Origin: Calditrichales bacterium MX18-03
GTDB lineage: Bacteria > Bacillota > Clostridia > Lutisporales > Lutisporaceae
Assembly (NCBI GenBank): GCA_021083345.1
Contig: JAJGRE010000001.1
Span: forward strand, 1,655,774-1,719,773
Length of the DNA stretch: 64,000 nucleotides
Direction: 5' to 3'
The notes beneath the pieces were generated by a model. That model saw nothing but the letters and a program-made list of their open reading frames with translations. It did no database searches and was not told the origin of the DNA. Numbering within the stretch: the first letter of the stretch is position 1; the number at the start of each line of letters is the position of its first letter. Shown here piece after piece: positions 53,416 through 63,199 of this stretch. Both the position numbers and the translations under genes were made by a program.

Positions 53416-55320
53416 ATGGATGTAATAGTGAGTTGGTCTAAAAAATTCAATATCTGTGTATCCTGTGGTTCTACCAACTATCAACATAAAGCTAAAGGAC
53501 TCTGCACATTCTGCTATAACAAAATACATGAGTACCCTAAATGCAAATGCTCAATTTGTGGAAATATTGCGCGGGTTCATAGTAGAGATAAAGGAAATGC
53601 AATTTGTAAAAAATGCTACAAAGAACCATCTCATATATGCAGCATTTGTAATAAGAATACTTCAGCAGCTCTCAAACTCTCTGCAGAAGAATATGTTTGT
53701 GATAACTGCTACACTAGACATTATAGAAAGAAACATTTATGTACTATTTGCGGCAAAGAAGAAATTCTAGCTGTAAACTCTAAAAATAAGCATATTTGTA
53801 TCAACTGCTACAAATATGAGAACCAGCTTTGTACTGCATGTGGAAGAAGTGTACCATCGCCATATCTCATTAACAATGCACATGTATGTATTAGGTGTTA
53901 CGAAAACCGGAAAAAGAATTCAAATAACGTGTTAATAGAAATTGCAAGCAATGAATACTCATGTAGCATTTGTGGTATCAATAATGTAGTTCAACGAGTA
54001 TACAATGACGGATCAAGTATTTGTCCTATTTGTTTTAAAAACATGGCAAAAGCATGCTCATCATGCCAGAATGCATTCAAAAAAACACACTCACATATTG
54101 AAGGTCTACCGTATTGTCGCAGTTGTTATTATCATACACTCTTCCAAAGAATATTCAGTCAAATGAAAGAAAGCTGGGATGAAACTTTTTCTGAGATAGT
54201 GCTTGTGTATTTCGAAAGTAAAGCTGCAGTTACATCTTATGAGACTGTCTATACATGTTTTAAACAAAAGCTCGAGCTATTCGATCTTTTACATGCCTCT
54301 TTTATAAAAAAGCACTTTACATTTGAGTCAAATGAAATATATCAGATTCTAATAGAACGCTCCTGCTACCATCCTTTTCTGAATGATTTTGTTGCTTTCT
54401 TGACAACAAAAAAACTAATTTCCGGATATGATAGTGCCTTTAATTTGTTGAATAATCTGGAGCACAATATTGAATTTATAATACCAGCATTTAAGAAAGT
54501 ATTATTGGCGTATAAGGATTACCTTACAAATTTAGTATATAAGTATCGCGAAAAAGGATGGGTAGGTGAATATGCCAAGTTTAATTACTATACTTCCTAT
54601 CTCTATATGCTAACAGCAGTAAGATTCTTCTCACACATTCAATCGGAATTAGGGTCAAATCAGGTTTCTGAAATTGATAATAACACAGTTGATAGTTACT
54701 TGAAGCAAAAGCCATACGAAAATGGAAATTTGCGGCACTTAATAAAATATTTAAACTCAACAAAATTAATTTTTGCACGACTATCACTTCCAAGAATTAA
54801 CTGCTCAATAAATTTCCCTATGGGATTGAATGAAGACAGTCAAATTATAATATTTAATAGATGTGCATCAGACATTACTATGTCCCTACGAGATAGGACT
54901 CTTATCCTTATTATGCTATTATTCGGGCTTACACCACAGGATGTACGCCTTCTACGAAAAAATAATATCATAAAATACAAGCAAGGTCAGAAAAATATGC
55001 TACTTCTAAGTTACAGCAAAGTTGAGTATCAAATACCTAATCCGTTGTTAACTATGATTGATACATACTATGACTCTTTATGCATTAATAATGACTACAT
55101 TTTTCCTGGAAGGTTATACAACACACCTCTATCATTAAGTTCAATTTGGTCAATTACCAAAAAGTACGGGATAACACCTATGGATTTATATTATACAGCA
55201 GTAAATAATGCAATAATTAATGGGCTTAATCAGCCTGCTTTATTGATGAAAAGTTTCAATATATGCTCTAACACAGCTACTAAATATTACAAATTTATTG
55301 ATGGATGTTATAAAGCTTAA
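53416..55320 (+). CDS. Zinc-ribbon array joined to degenerate integrase domain (module gene 4)
   Basis: A 634-aa protein not assignable to a named family. Residues 10-235 hold seven tandem units of the pattern C-x2-C-x(15-17)-C-x2-C-[YF], e.g. CSICGNIARVHS then CKKCY; each should bind one zinc. Residues about 250-450 resemble a core-binding region; 470-634 resemble a tyrosine recombinase fold but the catalytic Arg is Thr (FGLTPQDVRLL), His and second Arg are absent, and only a Tyr (TKYYKF) remains. A DNA-binding, non-catalytic partner for the complete recombinase is likely. Paralog of gene 5. Confidence 0.75.
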   Translation: MDVIVSWSKKFNICVSCGSTNYQHKAKGLCTFCYNKIHEYPKCKCSICGNIARVHSRDKGNAICKKCYKEPSHICSICNKNTSAALKLSAEEYVCDNCYTRHYRKKHLCTICGKEEILAVNSKNKHICINCYKYENQLCTACGRSVPSPYLINNAHVCIRCYENRKKNSNNVLIEIASNEYSCSICGINNVVQRVYNDGSSICPICFKNMAKACSSCQNAFKKTHSHIEGLPYCRSCYYHTLFQRIFSQMKESWDETFSEIVLVYFESKAAVTSYETVYTCFKQKLELFDLLHASFIKKHFTFESNEIYQILIERSCYHPFLNDFVAFLTTKKLISGYDSAFNLLNNLEHNIEFIIPAFKKVLLAYKDYLTNLVYKYREKGWVGEYAKFNYYTSYLYMLTAVRFFSHIQSELGSNQVSEIDNNTVDSYLKQKPYENGNLRHLIKYLNSTKLIFARLSLPRINCSINFPMGLNEDSQIIIFNRCASDITMSLRDRTLILIMLLFGLTPQDVRLLRKNNIIKYKQGQKNMLLLSYSKVEYQIPNPLLTMIDTYYDSLCINNDYIFPGRLYNTPLSLSSIWSITKKYGITPMDLYYTAVNNAIINGLNQPALLMKSFNICSNTATKYYKFIDGCYKA

Positions 55321-55337
55321 ATATAAGGGATTGCAAT

Positions 55338-58010
55338 ATGGAAAATAACAAGTGGGCACAAAAGCATGATAAGTGTATCATATGTAACACAACAATATTT
55401 AAACACAAGGCAAAAGGATTTTGTACACGATGCTATCAGAAAGCAAAACAACCTCCTATAGGTATTTGTTCAGGTTGTGGGGAAACGGCGAAATTACCAC
55501 TACTCAATTCCAATAAAGAGAGAATCTGTTACAAGTGCTATGAGCAACCTAAGCACGTATGCTCTATATGCAATTGTTATGATAAGGCTGAGATAAAGAT
55601 TAATAATAATGACTATGTCTGCAGAAAATGTTATAGCAAATCTTTTATTCCTAAAAGCATATGCTCCTTATGCGGTAAAGAAGACATAATAAAAAAAGTC
55701 CTTGATGATATGAAGTTATGCCAATATTGTTATAATAAGCATTATCGTCCAAAAAAGCCTTGTAGTAAATGCGGTCAGATAAAGCTAGTACATATGGTAA
55801 CTAGTGACGGATATAGTATCTGTACAACATGCTATACTCAGCTTTACCGACCAAAAAGATTATGTTCAATTTGCGGTATTACTGATCTGATTGAAAAGAA
55901 AGAGAATGGTCTAGATATTTGTGTCAAATGTTACAGCAAATACTACGCACCTAAGAGAATATGCTCATTATGCAAAATATTTGAAAAAGTTCATATAATA
56001 GTAGATGGATCAGATGTATGTAAATCCTGTTATGAGAAAAACTATCGTCCAAAGCAATTATGCTCAGTGTGTGGAAAAGAAAATGTCACCACTAAGGTAT
56101 TGAACAGCAAATCAATATGTCCAAACTGTTATACAAGGTTATACCAGCCAAAGAGGATATGCATGATATGCGGTGATCTTGACATTATTGGCAAAAAAAC
56201 TGACTTTGGAGATGTTTGCATAAAATGTTATAACAAGTTTTATAGACCATCTAAAGTTTGTTTTATTTGTGGCTTAGAGAGTTCTACACATAAGATTGCT
56301 AACTCTAACTCAATATGCAATAGATGCTATCAAAAACACTTCCAACCTGAGAGAATATGTTACTTATGTGGCAAAACAAGTAAAATAGCATGCTCTGATG
56401 AGCAAGGTGATATCTGTAGACATTGTTATGCAACCTCTCAAGGAGTATGCAATAACTGTGGAAAAATTACTAACAAGTTTTTCAGAGTATCTGGTTTTTG
56501 TCCAGCATGTTGGTATTATAAGAAAGCCATAGATTTTACGGAATCATACTGTGCTGTATTTAAGGATCCAGATTTATTTAATCTGCTTATAAGTTTCCGA
56601 AACACATTGCTCCGTTATAGAACATCTAAAGTTGCCTATGCAATTCTAATCAGAAATATAAGTTTTTTTCTTTATATCGATGAATATCATATTCCGATTA
56701 ATAGCCTATCACTTGAATTTATCAATGAAATATCTGGTGTATTAGATTGTGGCGACATATCAAATCTCGAAAATTTCCTTACTAGCTTAAATATAGTTAA
56801 ACCTTATGAGCCACTCTACTATTTCTATAAATCACGTGATAACTATTCAAAAGATATGAGTGAAAGCTACGTAAAACCTTTTTTCGATTATACTGAACAT
56901 TTAGTATCATTAAGAACTAAATTTGAAAATAGAGGATGGCATTATCGATTTACTTGGAAGACTTGTACCAACTATATGTATCTAGCTCAATTCTTTCTTC
57001 GATATGTATCTACGAGAGTACCATCAATTCAAGAGCTTAATAACGACATTATCGAAGCGTTTTGCTCAGAAAACTCTTTTTACATGGTCTCAAATATACG
57101 CCCTTTTTTGAAATGGATTAATAAAAACATCCGATTATTTAAGAAACTGCAGCTTCCTAACAACTACTCAACTCCGATTGGAGGTAGACCTTATTCTGAA
57201 GAAGAGTTATTTGATATAATTGAGAATTTATCTGCCGAAGGGGTATCATACAGAGATAAATTTATTGGATTCCTGACACTGATATATACAATTCGTCCGT
57301 ATGAAATGAGAGGGTTAAAGATATCAGATATAAAACGCGACTTAGCTGACGTAAAGATAAGGATTCGAGGTGTCTCAATTGCATTGCATCCAGCTATCGC
57401 TGAATTGCTAGACAAATATTTAGCTTTGGAGCGTAACGAAAAGCTTTCATTAGGATGTAACCATGAGTGGCTGTTTACAGGAAAAAAATATACTAAGCCT
57501 ATGTCCACTACATATATCTGCGAAGTACTAAGACAATACAACATTAATTCCATACGAGCTTTTAGTACTTCTATAACAAACTTAATATCATCCGACCCAA
57601 TACCCCCTTCTGTATTAATACGCGGTCTTGGAATAAGTATATCAACCATCATAAGCTATTATAAAGCATTAAATATAGAAAATATGAATGCAGTTAATGC
57701 TATTAGCTGTGAAAGTAAATCTTCAGATCATAATAATGCGGCATATGAGACTAATAGCAAATATTTTGTTTATATTTTAAAATGTAGTGATGGGAGCTAT
57801 TATACGGGCTCCACTTCAAAATTAGAACAACGATTAGCGCAGCATTCGAATGGTACGGGGAGTAAATATACTCAAACCCGTAGACCTATTCAACTAGTTT
57901 ATCGTGAGGATTACGATAATAAATCCTCTGCGCTATCTCGAGAAAAAAAGATTAAGAAACTGGATATATATAAAAAAGAACAATTAATCGAAACAGGTAA
58001 ATTGGAATGA
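55338..58010 (+). CDS. Zinc-ribbon array, degenerate integrase and GIY-YIG nuclease fusion (module gene 5)
   Basis: An 890-aa three-part protein. Residues 13-400 carry twelve tandem zinc ribbons of about 33 residues (CSICGITDLIEKK ... CVKCY) joined by YRPKR-type linkers. Residues 420-780 are integrase-like: the first Arg is kept (YTIRPYEMRG) and a Tyr lies in ISYYKAL, but the Lys and His residues are not evident. Residues about 806-890 form a GIY-YIG nuclease (YFVYILKC, YYTGST, LEQRLAQHS, LSREKKIKK). The start similarity (KHKAKGFCTRCY vs QHKAKGLCTFCY) shows common origin with gene 4. A terminator overlaps its stop. Such a fusion is unknown to me. Confidence 0.78.
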   Translation: MENNKWAQKHDKCIICNTTIFKHKAKGFCTRCYQKAKQPPIGICSGCGETAKLPLLNSNKERICYKCYEQPKHVCSICNCYDKAEIKINNNDYVCRKCYSKSFIPKSICSLCGKEDIIKKVLDDMKLCQYCYNKHYRPKKPCSKCGQIKLVHMVTSDGYSICTTCYTQLYRPKRLCSICGITDLIEKKENGLDICVKCYSKYYAPKRICSLCKIFEKVHIIVDGSDVCKSCYEKNYRPKQLCSVCGKENVTTKVLNSKSICPNCYTRLYQPKRICMICGDLDIIGKKTDFGDVCIKCYNKFYRPSKVCFICGLESSTHKIANSNSICNRCYQKHFQPERICYLCGKTSKIACSDEQGDICRHCYATSQGVCNNCGKITNKFFRVSGFCPACWYYKKAIDFTESYCAVFKDPDLFNLLISFRNTLLRYRTSKVAYAILIRNISFFLYIDEYHIPINSLSLEFINEISGVLDCGDISNLENFLTSLNIVKPYEPLYYFYKSRDNYSKDMSESYVKPFFDYTEHLVSLRTKFENRGWHYRFTWKTCTNYMYLAQFFLRYVSTRVPSIQELNNDIIEAFCSENSFYMVSNIRPFLKWINKNIRLFKKLQLPNNYSTPIGGRPYSEEELFDIIENLSAEGVSYRDKFIGFLTLIYTIRPYEMRGLKISDIKRDLADVKIRIRGVSIALHPAIAELLDKYLALERNEKLSLGCNHEWLFTGKKYTKPMSTTYICEVLRQYNINSIRAFSTSITNLISSDPIPPSVLIRGLGISISTIISYYKALNIENMNAVNAISCESKSSDHNNAAYETNSKYFVYILKCSDGSYYTGSTSKLEQRLAQHSNGTGSKYTQTRRPIQLVYREDYDNKSSALSREKKIKKLDIYKKEQLIETGKLE

Positions 58011-58034
58011 ACTAATTCCAATTTACCTGTTTTT
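57992..58034 (+). terminator. Terminator of the recombinase module
   Basis: ACAGGTAAATTGGAAT pairs with ATTCCAATTTACCTGT around the stop codon, followed by TTTTTTC. Confidence 0.85.
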
Positions 58035-58059
58035 TCATTGACTTCCATGTATTATAGTT

Positions 58060-58165
58060 TATTTGCATCTGATGCAATTCCTATGCATCTAACGCGTTTT
58101 TAGATATGTTTTTTAGCCAAGTCCAGTTGTTTCAATACTTTCAGAAAATGTAATATGCAAGGGTA
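58060..58165 (+). repeat. Truncated copy of the dispersed element (R8)
   Basis: GCATCTGATGCAATTCCT, CAGTTGTTTCAATACTTTCAG and TGCAAGGGTAT match the left flank of R2. The copy stops exactly where the 48-bp core should start, and the nrdJ stop codon follows. Confidence 0.6.
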
Positions 58166-60496
58166 TTAATTACACTTCGAATATCCGCAATTCCTGCAGA
58201 TGACGCAACCACCTTCATGCTGGATGGCGTTACCGCATTCTGGGCAATACTTCATCGTAGCTTTATCGTATGAAACGCTTCCATGCTCGTCGCCTCTTTC
58301 TGAAGTAACTGCCGGACATGGATTTGCACAAAGCGAGCAATTGCTGATGCAGCTACCCTTTTCTTCAACCTCATCGGCCAGCTCATCGAGGGTCTTAACA
58401 TCCTTCAAATCCACACTCATGTTCATGTAACGCTCTAGTGCCCTTCCAATAGCATCCGGACATGAAAGCACTTTCAACCCTTTCTGTCTGAGTGTTGAGT
58501 GGCAGCGAATGCCTCTGATCTGCTCAATGATTTCTCTAACATCTACACCGGCTCTTAAGGCGATGGATATCAAACGGCTGGTTGCTTCGGACTGCGAAGG
58601 ACAGCCTCCGGCTCTGCCGAGATTGGTGAAGACCTCGCAGATGCCCTCATCATCGGAATTTACGGTAATATAGAGGTTGCCGCAGCCGATCTTGACCTTC
58701 TCGGTGATCCCTAGTGTAACCTCCGGCCTGGTTCTGGGTACCAGATTGTCATCCTTCTCAGGCGCTTTTTCTTCCTCTTTCGCCTTGTTAACCGATCCGA
58801 TGTTGAGTACCTGTGAGTCTCTGCTGCCGTCGCGGTAGATGGTGATGCCCTTACAGCCCAGCTTATAGGCCAGTATATATGCATCTCTGACTTCCTCACG
58901 GGTAGCATTATTTGCAAAGTTCACCGTCTTGGATACTGCATTATCGGTATATTTCTGGAAAGCTGACTGAATCCGTATGTGCCACTCCGGCTCTATATCA
59001 TGGGCTGTGGCAAAAACCCGCTGAACATCCTCGGGCACTTCTTTGATATCGTGGACAGAACCGTGAGCTGCAATTTTCCTCATCAGCGCCAAGCTGTAGA
59101 AGCCCCGTTCTTTTGCCACTCGCTCAAATATCGGATTGACCTCCGGCAGTTCATCATTATCCATTACATTGCGAATATATGAGATGGCGAAAAGCGGCTC
59201 CACACCGCTGGAGACACCTGCTATGATTGAAATCGTGCCTGTAGGTGCGATCGTCGTAGTTGTACCGTTCCGGATCTCTACTCCCTGCTTCTTGAAAACA
59301 CTCTTATCAAAGTAGCTGAAAGTTCCCCGCTGCTTGGCCAGATTAATGGACGCCGCCTTGGATCTTTCCGATATGAACTTCATAACGCATTCAGCTGTCT
59401 TGACAGCTTCTTGAGAGTTATAGCCGATACCCAGCTCAATCAGCATGTCTGCGAAGCCCATGACGCCCAAGCCGATTTTTCTTGTCCCCTTGGTGATCTC
59501 TTCAACCATAGGCAGCGGATACTTATTGACATCAATAACATTGTCCAGAAAATGCACCGCAGTATCAACAATCTCTCCCAGCTTATCATAATCAATCTCT
59601 GTCTTGCTGCCGTTCTTTTTAAGACAGGTTACCAAGTTAATGGAGCCTAAATTGCAGGACTCATACGGGAGCAACGGCTGCTCACCGCACGGATTGGTCG
59701 ACTCGATCTCCCCGATCTCCGGTACGATGTTGTCTCGGTTGATCCTATCCAGGAAAACAATCCCCGGCTCGCCGTTATTCCATGCCATATCAACGATTAA
59801 GTCGAAAACCTCCTTAGCCCGCAGCTTATCCACAACTCGTTTTGTGTTTGGATCCACCAGTTCATATTCCTTATCACTTTCAACCGCTTCCATGAATTTC
59901 TCGGTGATACCGACACTGATATTGAAATTGGTGATATCGCTGTTATTCTTTTTACATTGGATAAAATCCAGGATGTCCGGGTGATCCACCCGCAGGATGC
60001 CCATATTGGCCCCCCTTCGGGTGCCGCCTTGTTTCACCGCCTCGGTAGCGGCGTTGAATACCTTCATGAAACTGACGGGTCCGGATGCTACTCCGCCGGT
60101 CGTCTTCACGGAGGAGCCCTTGCTTCTCAGGCGGCTGAAGCTGAAGCCGGTTCCACCGCCGCTTTTATGTATCATGGCTGCATTTTTGATGGCATCAAAA
60201 ATACCCTCCATGGAATCCTCTACCGGAAGAACAAAGCATGCAGAAAGCTGGCCCAGATCCCTGCCTGCGTTCATCAATGTCGGCGAATTCGGCAGAAACT
60301 CCATTCGGGTCATCATGTGATAGAACTTTTCTTCTACCGCTTGAACATCCGCATGGCTGTCATATTTTGCATCTGCTTGTGCGATGATATTGGCTACCCT
60401 TCTAAACAGTTGCTCCGGTGTCTCCAGCACATTTCCGTCCTCATCCTTAACAAGATACCGCTTTTCCAATACCTTGATCGCATTTTTTGTAAGCAA
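58166..60496 (-). CDS. nrdJ: Class II (adenosylcobalamin-dependent) ribonucleotide reductase
   Basis: Cytoplasmic enzyme of 776 aa reducing ribonucleotides to deoxyribonucleotides with adenosylcobalamin. Features: ATP-cone-like start, [27 protein letters not shown], the active-site [21 protein letters not shown], a TSCPD domain (about 600-710, [12 protein letters not shown]) and a C-terminal zinc ribbon CPECG...[17 protein letters not shown] precedes a TTG at 60496, which I take as start because the open frame upstream lacks a site. No B12 riboswitch was found upstream. Oxygen-independent; suits an anaerobe. Confidence 0.95.
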   Translation of the reverse strand: MLTKNAIKVLEKRYLVKDEDGNVLETPEQLFRRVANIIAQADAKYDSHADVQAVEEKFYHMMTRMEFLPNSPTLMNAGRDLGQLSACFVLPVEDSMEGIFDAIKNAAMIHKSGGGTGFSFSRLRSKGSSVKTTGGVASGPVSFMKVFNAATEAVKQGGTRRGANMGILRVDHPDILDFIQCKKNNSDITNFNISVGITEKFMEAVESDKEYELVDPNTKRVVDKLRAKEVFDLIVDMAWNNGEPGIVFLDRINRDNIVPEIGEIESTNPCGEQPLLPYESCNLGSINLVTCLKKNGSKTEIDYDKLGEIVDTAVHFLDNVIDVNKYPLPMVEEITKGTRKIGLGVMGFADMLIELGIGYNSQEAVKTAECVMKFISERSKAASINLAKQRGTFSYFDKSVFKKQGVEIRNGTTTTIAPTGTISIIAGVSSGVEPLFAISYIRNVMDNDELPEVNPIFERVAKERGFYSLALMRKIAAHGSVHDIKEVPEDVQRVFATAHDIEPEWHIRIQSAFQKYTDNAVSKTVNFANNATREEVRDAYILAYKLGCKGITIYRDGSRDSQVLNIGSVNKAKEEEKAPEKDDNLVPRTRPEVTLGITEKVKIGCGNLYITVNSDDEGICEVFTNLGRAGGCPSQSEATSRLISIALRAGVDVREIIEQIRGIRCHSTLRQKGLKVLSCPDAIGRALERYMNMSVDLKDVKTLDELADEVEEKGSCISNCSLCANPCPAVTSERGDEHGSVSYDKATMKYCPECGNAIQHEGGCVICRNCGYSKCN

Positions 60497-60739
60497 TGCA
60501 TCCCCACCTCCAACTATATTTTGTATATAATGCTTTTTTATTGCACTACATATTGTATCACACCCATCATCACTATTCAATTGGTCACCCTTGCCAAAAA
60601 ACTAATTTATCAACGTCATCATCGGATTAGATAATTATTCCTCTTTAATTCTAATTTTCCGTTATACCGCATGCCTGAATAGCCAAGTATAAAGCACATC
60701 CCCGTTACAAGCTGGATCCCATATCAGGAATGTGCTTCT

Positions 60740-61957
60740 TCATTCAATTGCACTCAGGTTATCCGTCCAATTCAAGGCATCAAAATAAATCTTTGGAATT
60801 AAATGTTCTTGGATTCCTACCTGTAGGGTAATGCTTCGAAAGCGGTCCCAATCACCTCTTTCATAAGCATCGACAATCTGATATACGTCTCCGAATATGC
60901 CTAAGCCGTCAATCAGTGCATTCTTGATCTCCTGGGAAATCGGCAGTTCTCCCAGAATATCCGACATGGAACGGTTCGTCAAGACATCCATCATTGACAG
61001 CATGCCTAGGAGGAAAAACTCCGCGTGCCTGCTTTTCATACCGATTTTTTCCGATATGGCTTCACACATTTTACCTCGAATCATCGAAGTCCGGATGACA
61101 ACATCAGGCTTGTTGTCACCCAGTCCTCTAAGTGAGATGAGCGTAACCCACCTTCTGATTTCATCCAGCCCGATAACCATTAATCCATGTTTAATGGATA
61201 GAATTCTGCTGACTAAGAATTGCCCGGAATAATTGATATATTTCAATAGCTTATAGGAAAAGGAAACATCCCTCTCGATAATGGCAGCCAATTGGTTAAA
61301 ATCCGGGTCTGTGCCATACACTGCTTTCAGTATGTCCAGATAGTTCACCTTATAACTGGGTATATCTTGTCCCGATAAAATGACAGGCTTGCTGAAAAAG
61401 TAGCCCTGAAAATAACGATAACCTAACTGTACTGCTTGCTTAAAATCCTCAAGGGTTTCCACCTTCTCTGCCAGGAACTGAATCTTCCTGTTGGAAACAC
61501 GCTTCATGATATCGCGCCTTTCCGCCCCGGTGGTCAGAAGGAAATCCACCTTGATGATATCGGCCAGCTCGATGAGAGGCTTGTATTTGGGATGAAACAC
61601 AAAATCATCCAAAGCCAATATATAACCCTTGCTTCTCAACTTTCTGCAAGCTTCAATAATTTCCTCTGTAGGCTCAATGTTTTCCAATATTTCAACAATA
61701 AGAATCTCTTTGGAAAACATCTTGGGTACCTCATCAAGCAGCAGGTTTTCGGTAAAATTGACAAAAGCCTTTTTTCCGCTGACCAGCCTGTCCAAGCCAA
61801 TCACAATCAGCCCGTTTGTAATAACGCCGGATGTGGCCCTATCTCCATCAGTACCCGGATCAAAGCTGTTTGTCAGACCACTTCGATACAAGAGCTCATA
61901 GGCCACAACCTCCTGCTCTTTATTAAATATCGGCTGGCGTGCTACGTATACTTCCAT
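60740..61957 (-). CDS. EAL-HDOD domain protein (YuxH/CdgJ-like)
   Basis: Signalling protein of 405 aa. Residues 1-200 form an EAL domain in which the signature is degenerate (YELLYR), so c-di-GMP hydrolysis is unlikely; residues 205-390 form an HDOD domain (FNQLAAIIERDVSFSYKLLKYIN, SIKHGLMVIGLDEIRRW). Proteins of this class often act as degenerate c-di-GMP or stress-signal adaptors affecting motility. GGGAGGTGCTAAT precedes the ATG. It is transcribed separately from nrdJ by about 240 bases. Confidence 0.9.
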   Translation of the reverse strand: MEVYVARQPIFNKEQEVVAYELLYRSGLTNSFDPGTDGDRATSGVITNGLIVIGLDRLVSGKKAFVNFTENLLLDEVPKMFSKEILIVEILENIEPTEEIIEACRKLRSKGYILALDDFVFHPKYKPLIELADIIKVDFLLTTGAERRDIMKRVSNRKIQFLAEKVETLEDFKQAVQLGYRYFQGYFFSKPVILSGQDIPSYKVNYLDILKAVYGTDPDFNQLAAIIERDVSFSYKLLKYINYSGQFLVSRILSIKHGLMVIGLDEIRRWVTLISLRGLGDNKPDVVIRTSMIRGKMCEAISEKIGMKSRHAEFFLLGMLSMMDVLTNRSMSDILGELPISQEIKNALIDGLGIFGDVYQIVDAYERGDWDRFRSITLQVGIQEHLIPKIYFDALNWTDNLSAIE

Positions 61958-62013
61958 ATTAGCACCTCCCCCCCATTTCCTGTCTCATTGGGTAATTCCA
62001 GTATCCTATTGGA

Positions 62014-63177
62014 CTATTGTTCTTTCCTTAAGGCACCTACTGTATAATTGTTCCCTGCATTCCACAGCAGCCACTCCTCTGCGCCGGCATCATAGGTAGC
62101 CTTGATCTGTGCTTTGACTTCCTCCGGACCGTACTTTTGGTATTTTGGCAGATAGGATGCTGTAAAATCCTGAAGCCATGGGCGGATCACCGCCTTTCGA
62201 GACATCCCTTTGATACTGTCGATTCTGCCTTGAGAAACCGATATGCTTTTATGTACGATTTTATAGGGTTCGAAATCCGGCTCTGCCACACCATAGCTTC
62301 CTTTGCCATAATGGGACGGATATACCATTGGGCATATGACGTCAACACTTTTTGCGATGGACTCCAGATGCTGGCCGATATTCATATCATCTTTTACGGT
62401 AGTAACCAATCCAAACACATCCGCTGATACCACAACACCTTTCTTGCTCAGCCTTTCTCTGGCATAGGCAAGGAATTCGGCGATTGCTTCTCCTTTAGAT
62501 TTACCCGCTGCGGCAGTACCATAGTCGATCAGCTTCACTTCCCCGTCAGTGGGAAAGCGTACATAATCAAACTGGATTTCCTTAAAGCCCTTGCTGGCTG
62601 CTTCCTCCGCAATGGCCACGATATATTTCCAAGAATCCTTATTATAGGGATTCAGCCATGACATCCCGTGGCGATCCCGCCAGATACCGCCGGACTTGCT
62701 TTTGACCGCAAGATTCGGGAACCGGTCACCCGCCCGCCTATCCTTGAAAGTCACGATCCGCGCAATGGGATAAACATCATTCTCCCTCAAGGTCTTCATG
62801 ACGCTATCAATATCCTTGATCCGGATCTTCTTGTTGGCGCCTGCAAATTCCGCATCGGCTACCTGGCTGTAATAGGTCATCAAGCCTTCATCATCCTTGA
62901 CATCGATAACAATGGCATTAAGCTCCGTTTCCTTGATCAAGCCGACAAGCTTCTGGAACTTGGTTGTCAGCCCCACGGTATATCCTGTCATGTAAATGCC
63001 TCTTACAGGAATTCTCTGCTTTAAGAGCTCCCAGTCAGGCATAGTCTGGACAATATAATCACTGTCTGTTTCATATGCTATTTCTTCAGCTTTTGCATAA
63101 TAAATGTCATCATTGGCATAGCACGCCAATACGAAAACCAATACTGCTAGCATGAAATAAAAGGTCCGTTTCTTCAT
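62014..63177 (-). CDS. Putative glycoside hydrolase, DUF4015 family
   Basis: Exported protein of 387 aa with a signal peptide (about residues 1-20). The DUF4015 TIM-barrel (PF13200) is clear: RGIYMTGYTVG, LNAIVIDVKDDEG, ARIVTFKD, WLNPYNKDSWKY, IQFDYVRFPTDG, DVFGLVT and DVICPMVYPSHYG. Asp in FDYVRFP and nearby acidic residues are candidate catalytic positions. Probable role in cell-wall or exopolysaccharide remodelling. AAGGAGCAGC precedes the ATG; located 22 bases after the thioredoxin-like gene, likely one operon. Confidence 0.92.
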   Translation of the reverse strand: MKKRTFYFMLAVLVFVLACYANDDIYYAKAEEIAYETDSDYIVQTMPDWELLKQRIPVRGIYMTGYTVGLTTKFQKLVGLIKETELNAIVIDVKDDEGLMTYYSQVADAEFAGANKKIRIKDIDSVMKTLRENDVYPIARIVTFKDRRAGDRFPNLAVKSKSGGIWRDRHGMSWLNPYNKDSWKYIVAIAEEAASKGFKEIQFDYVRFPTDGEVKLIDYGTAAAGKSKGEAIAEFLAYARERLSKKGVVVSADVFGLVTTVKDDMNIGQHLESIAKSVDVICPMVYPSHYGKGSYGVAEPDFEPYKIVHKSISVSQGRIDSIKGMSRKAVIRPWLQDFTASYLPKYQKYGPEEVKAQIKATYDAGAEEWLLWNAGNNYTVGALRKEQ

Positions 63178-63199
63178 AAAGCTGCTCCTTTTCTCGCTG

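Noticed and set aside
51283..58010. Integron or prophage integrase region
   Set aside because: No attC arrays, cassettes, or phage structural or lysis genes.
58166..60740. Cobalamin riboswitch before nrdJ
   Set aside because: No B12-box-like sequence or long structured leader was seen in the 240 bases upstream.
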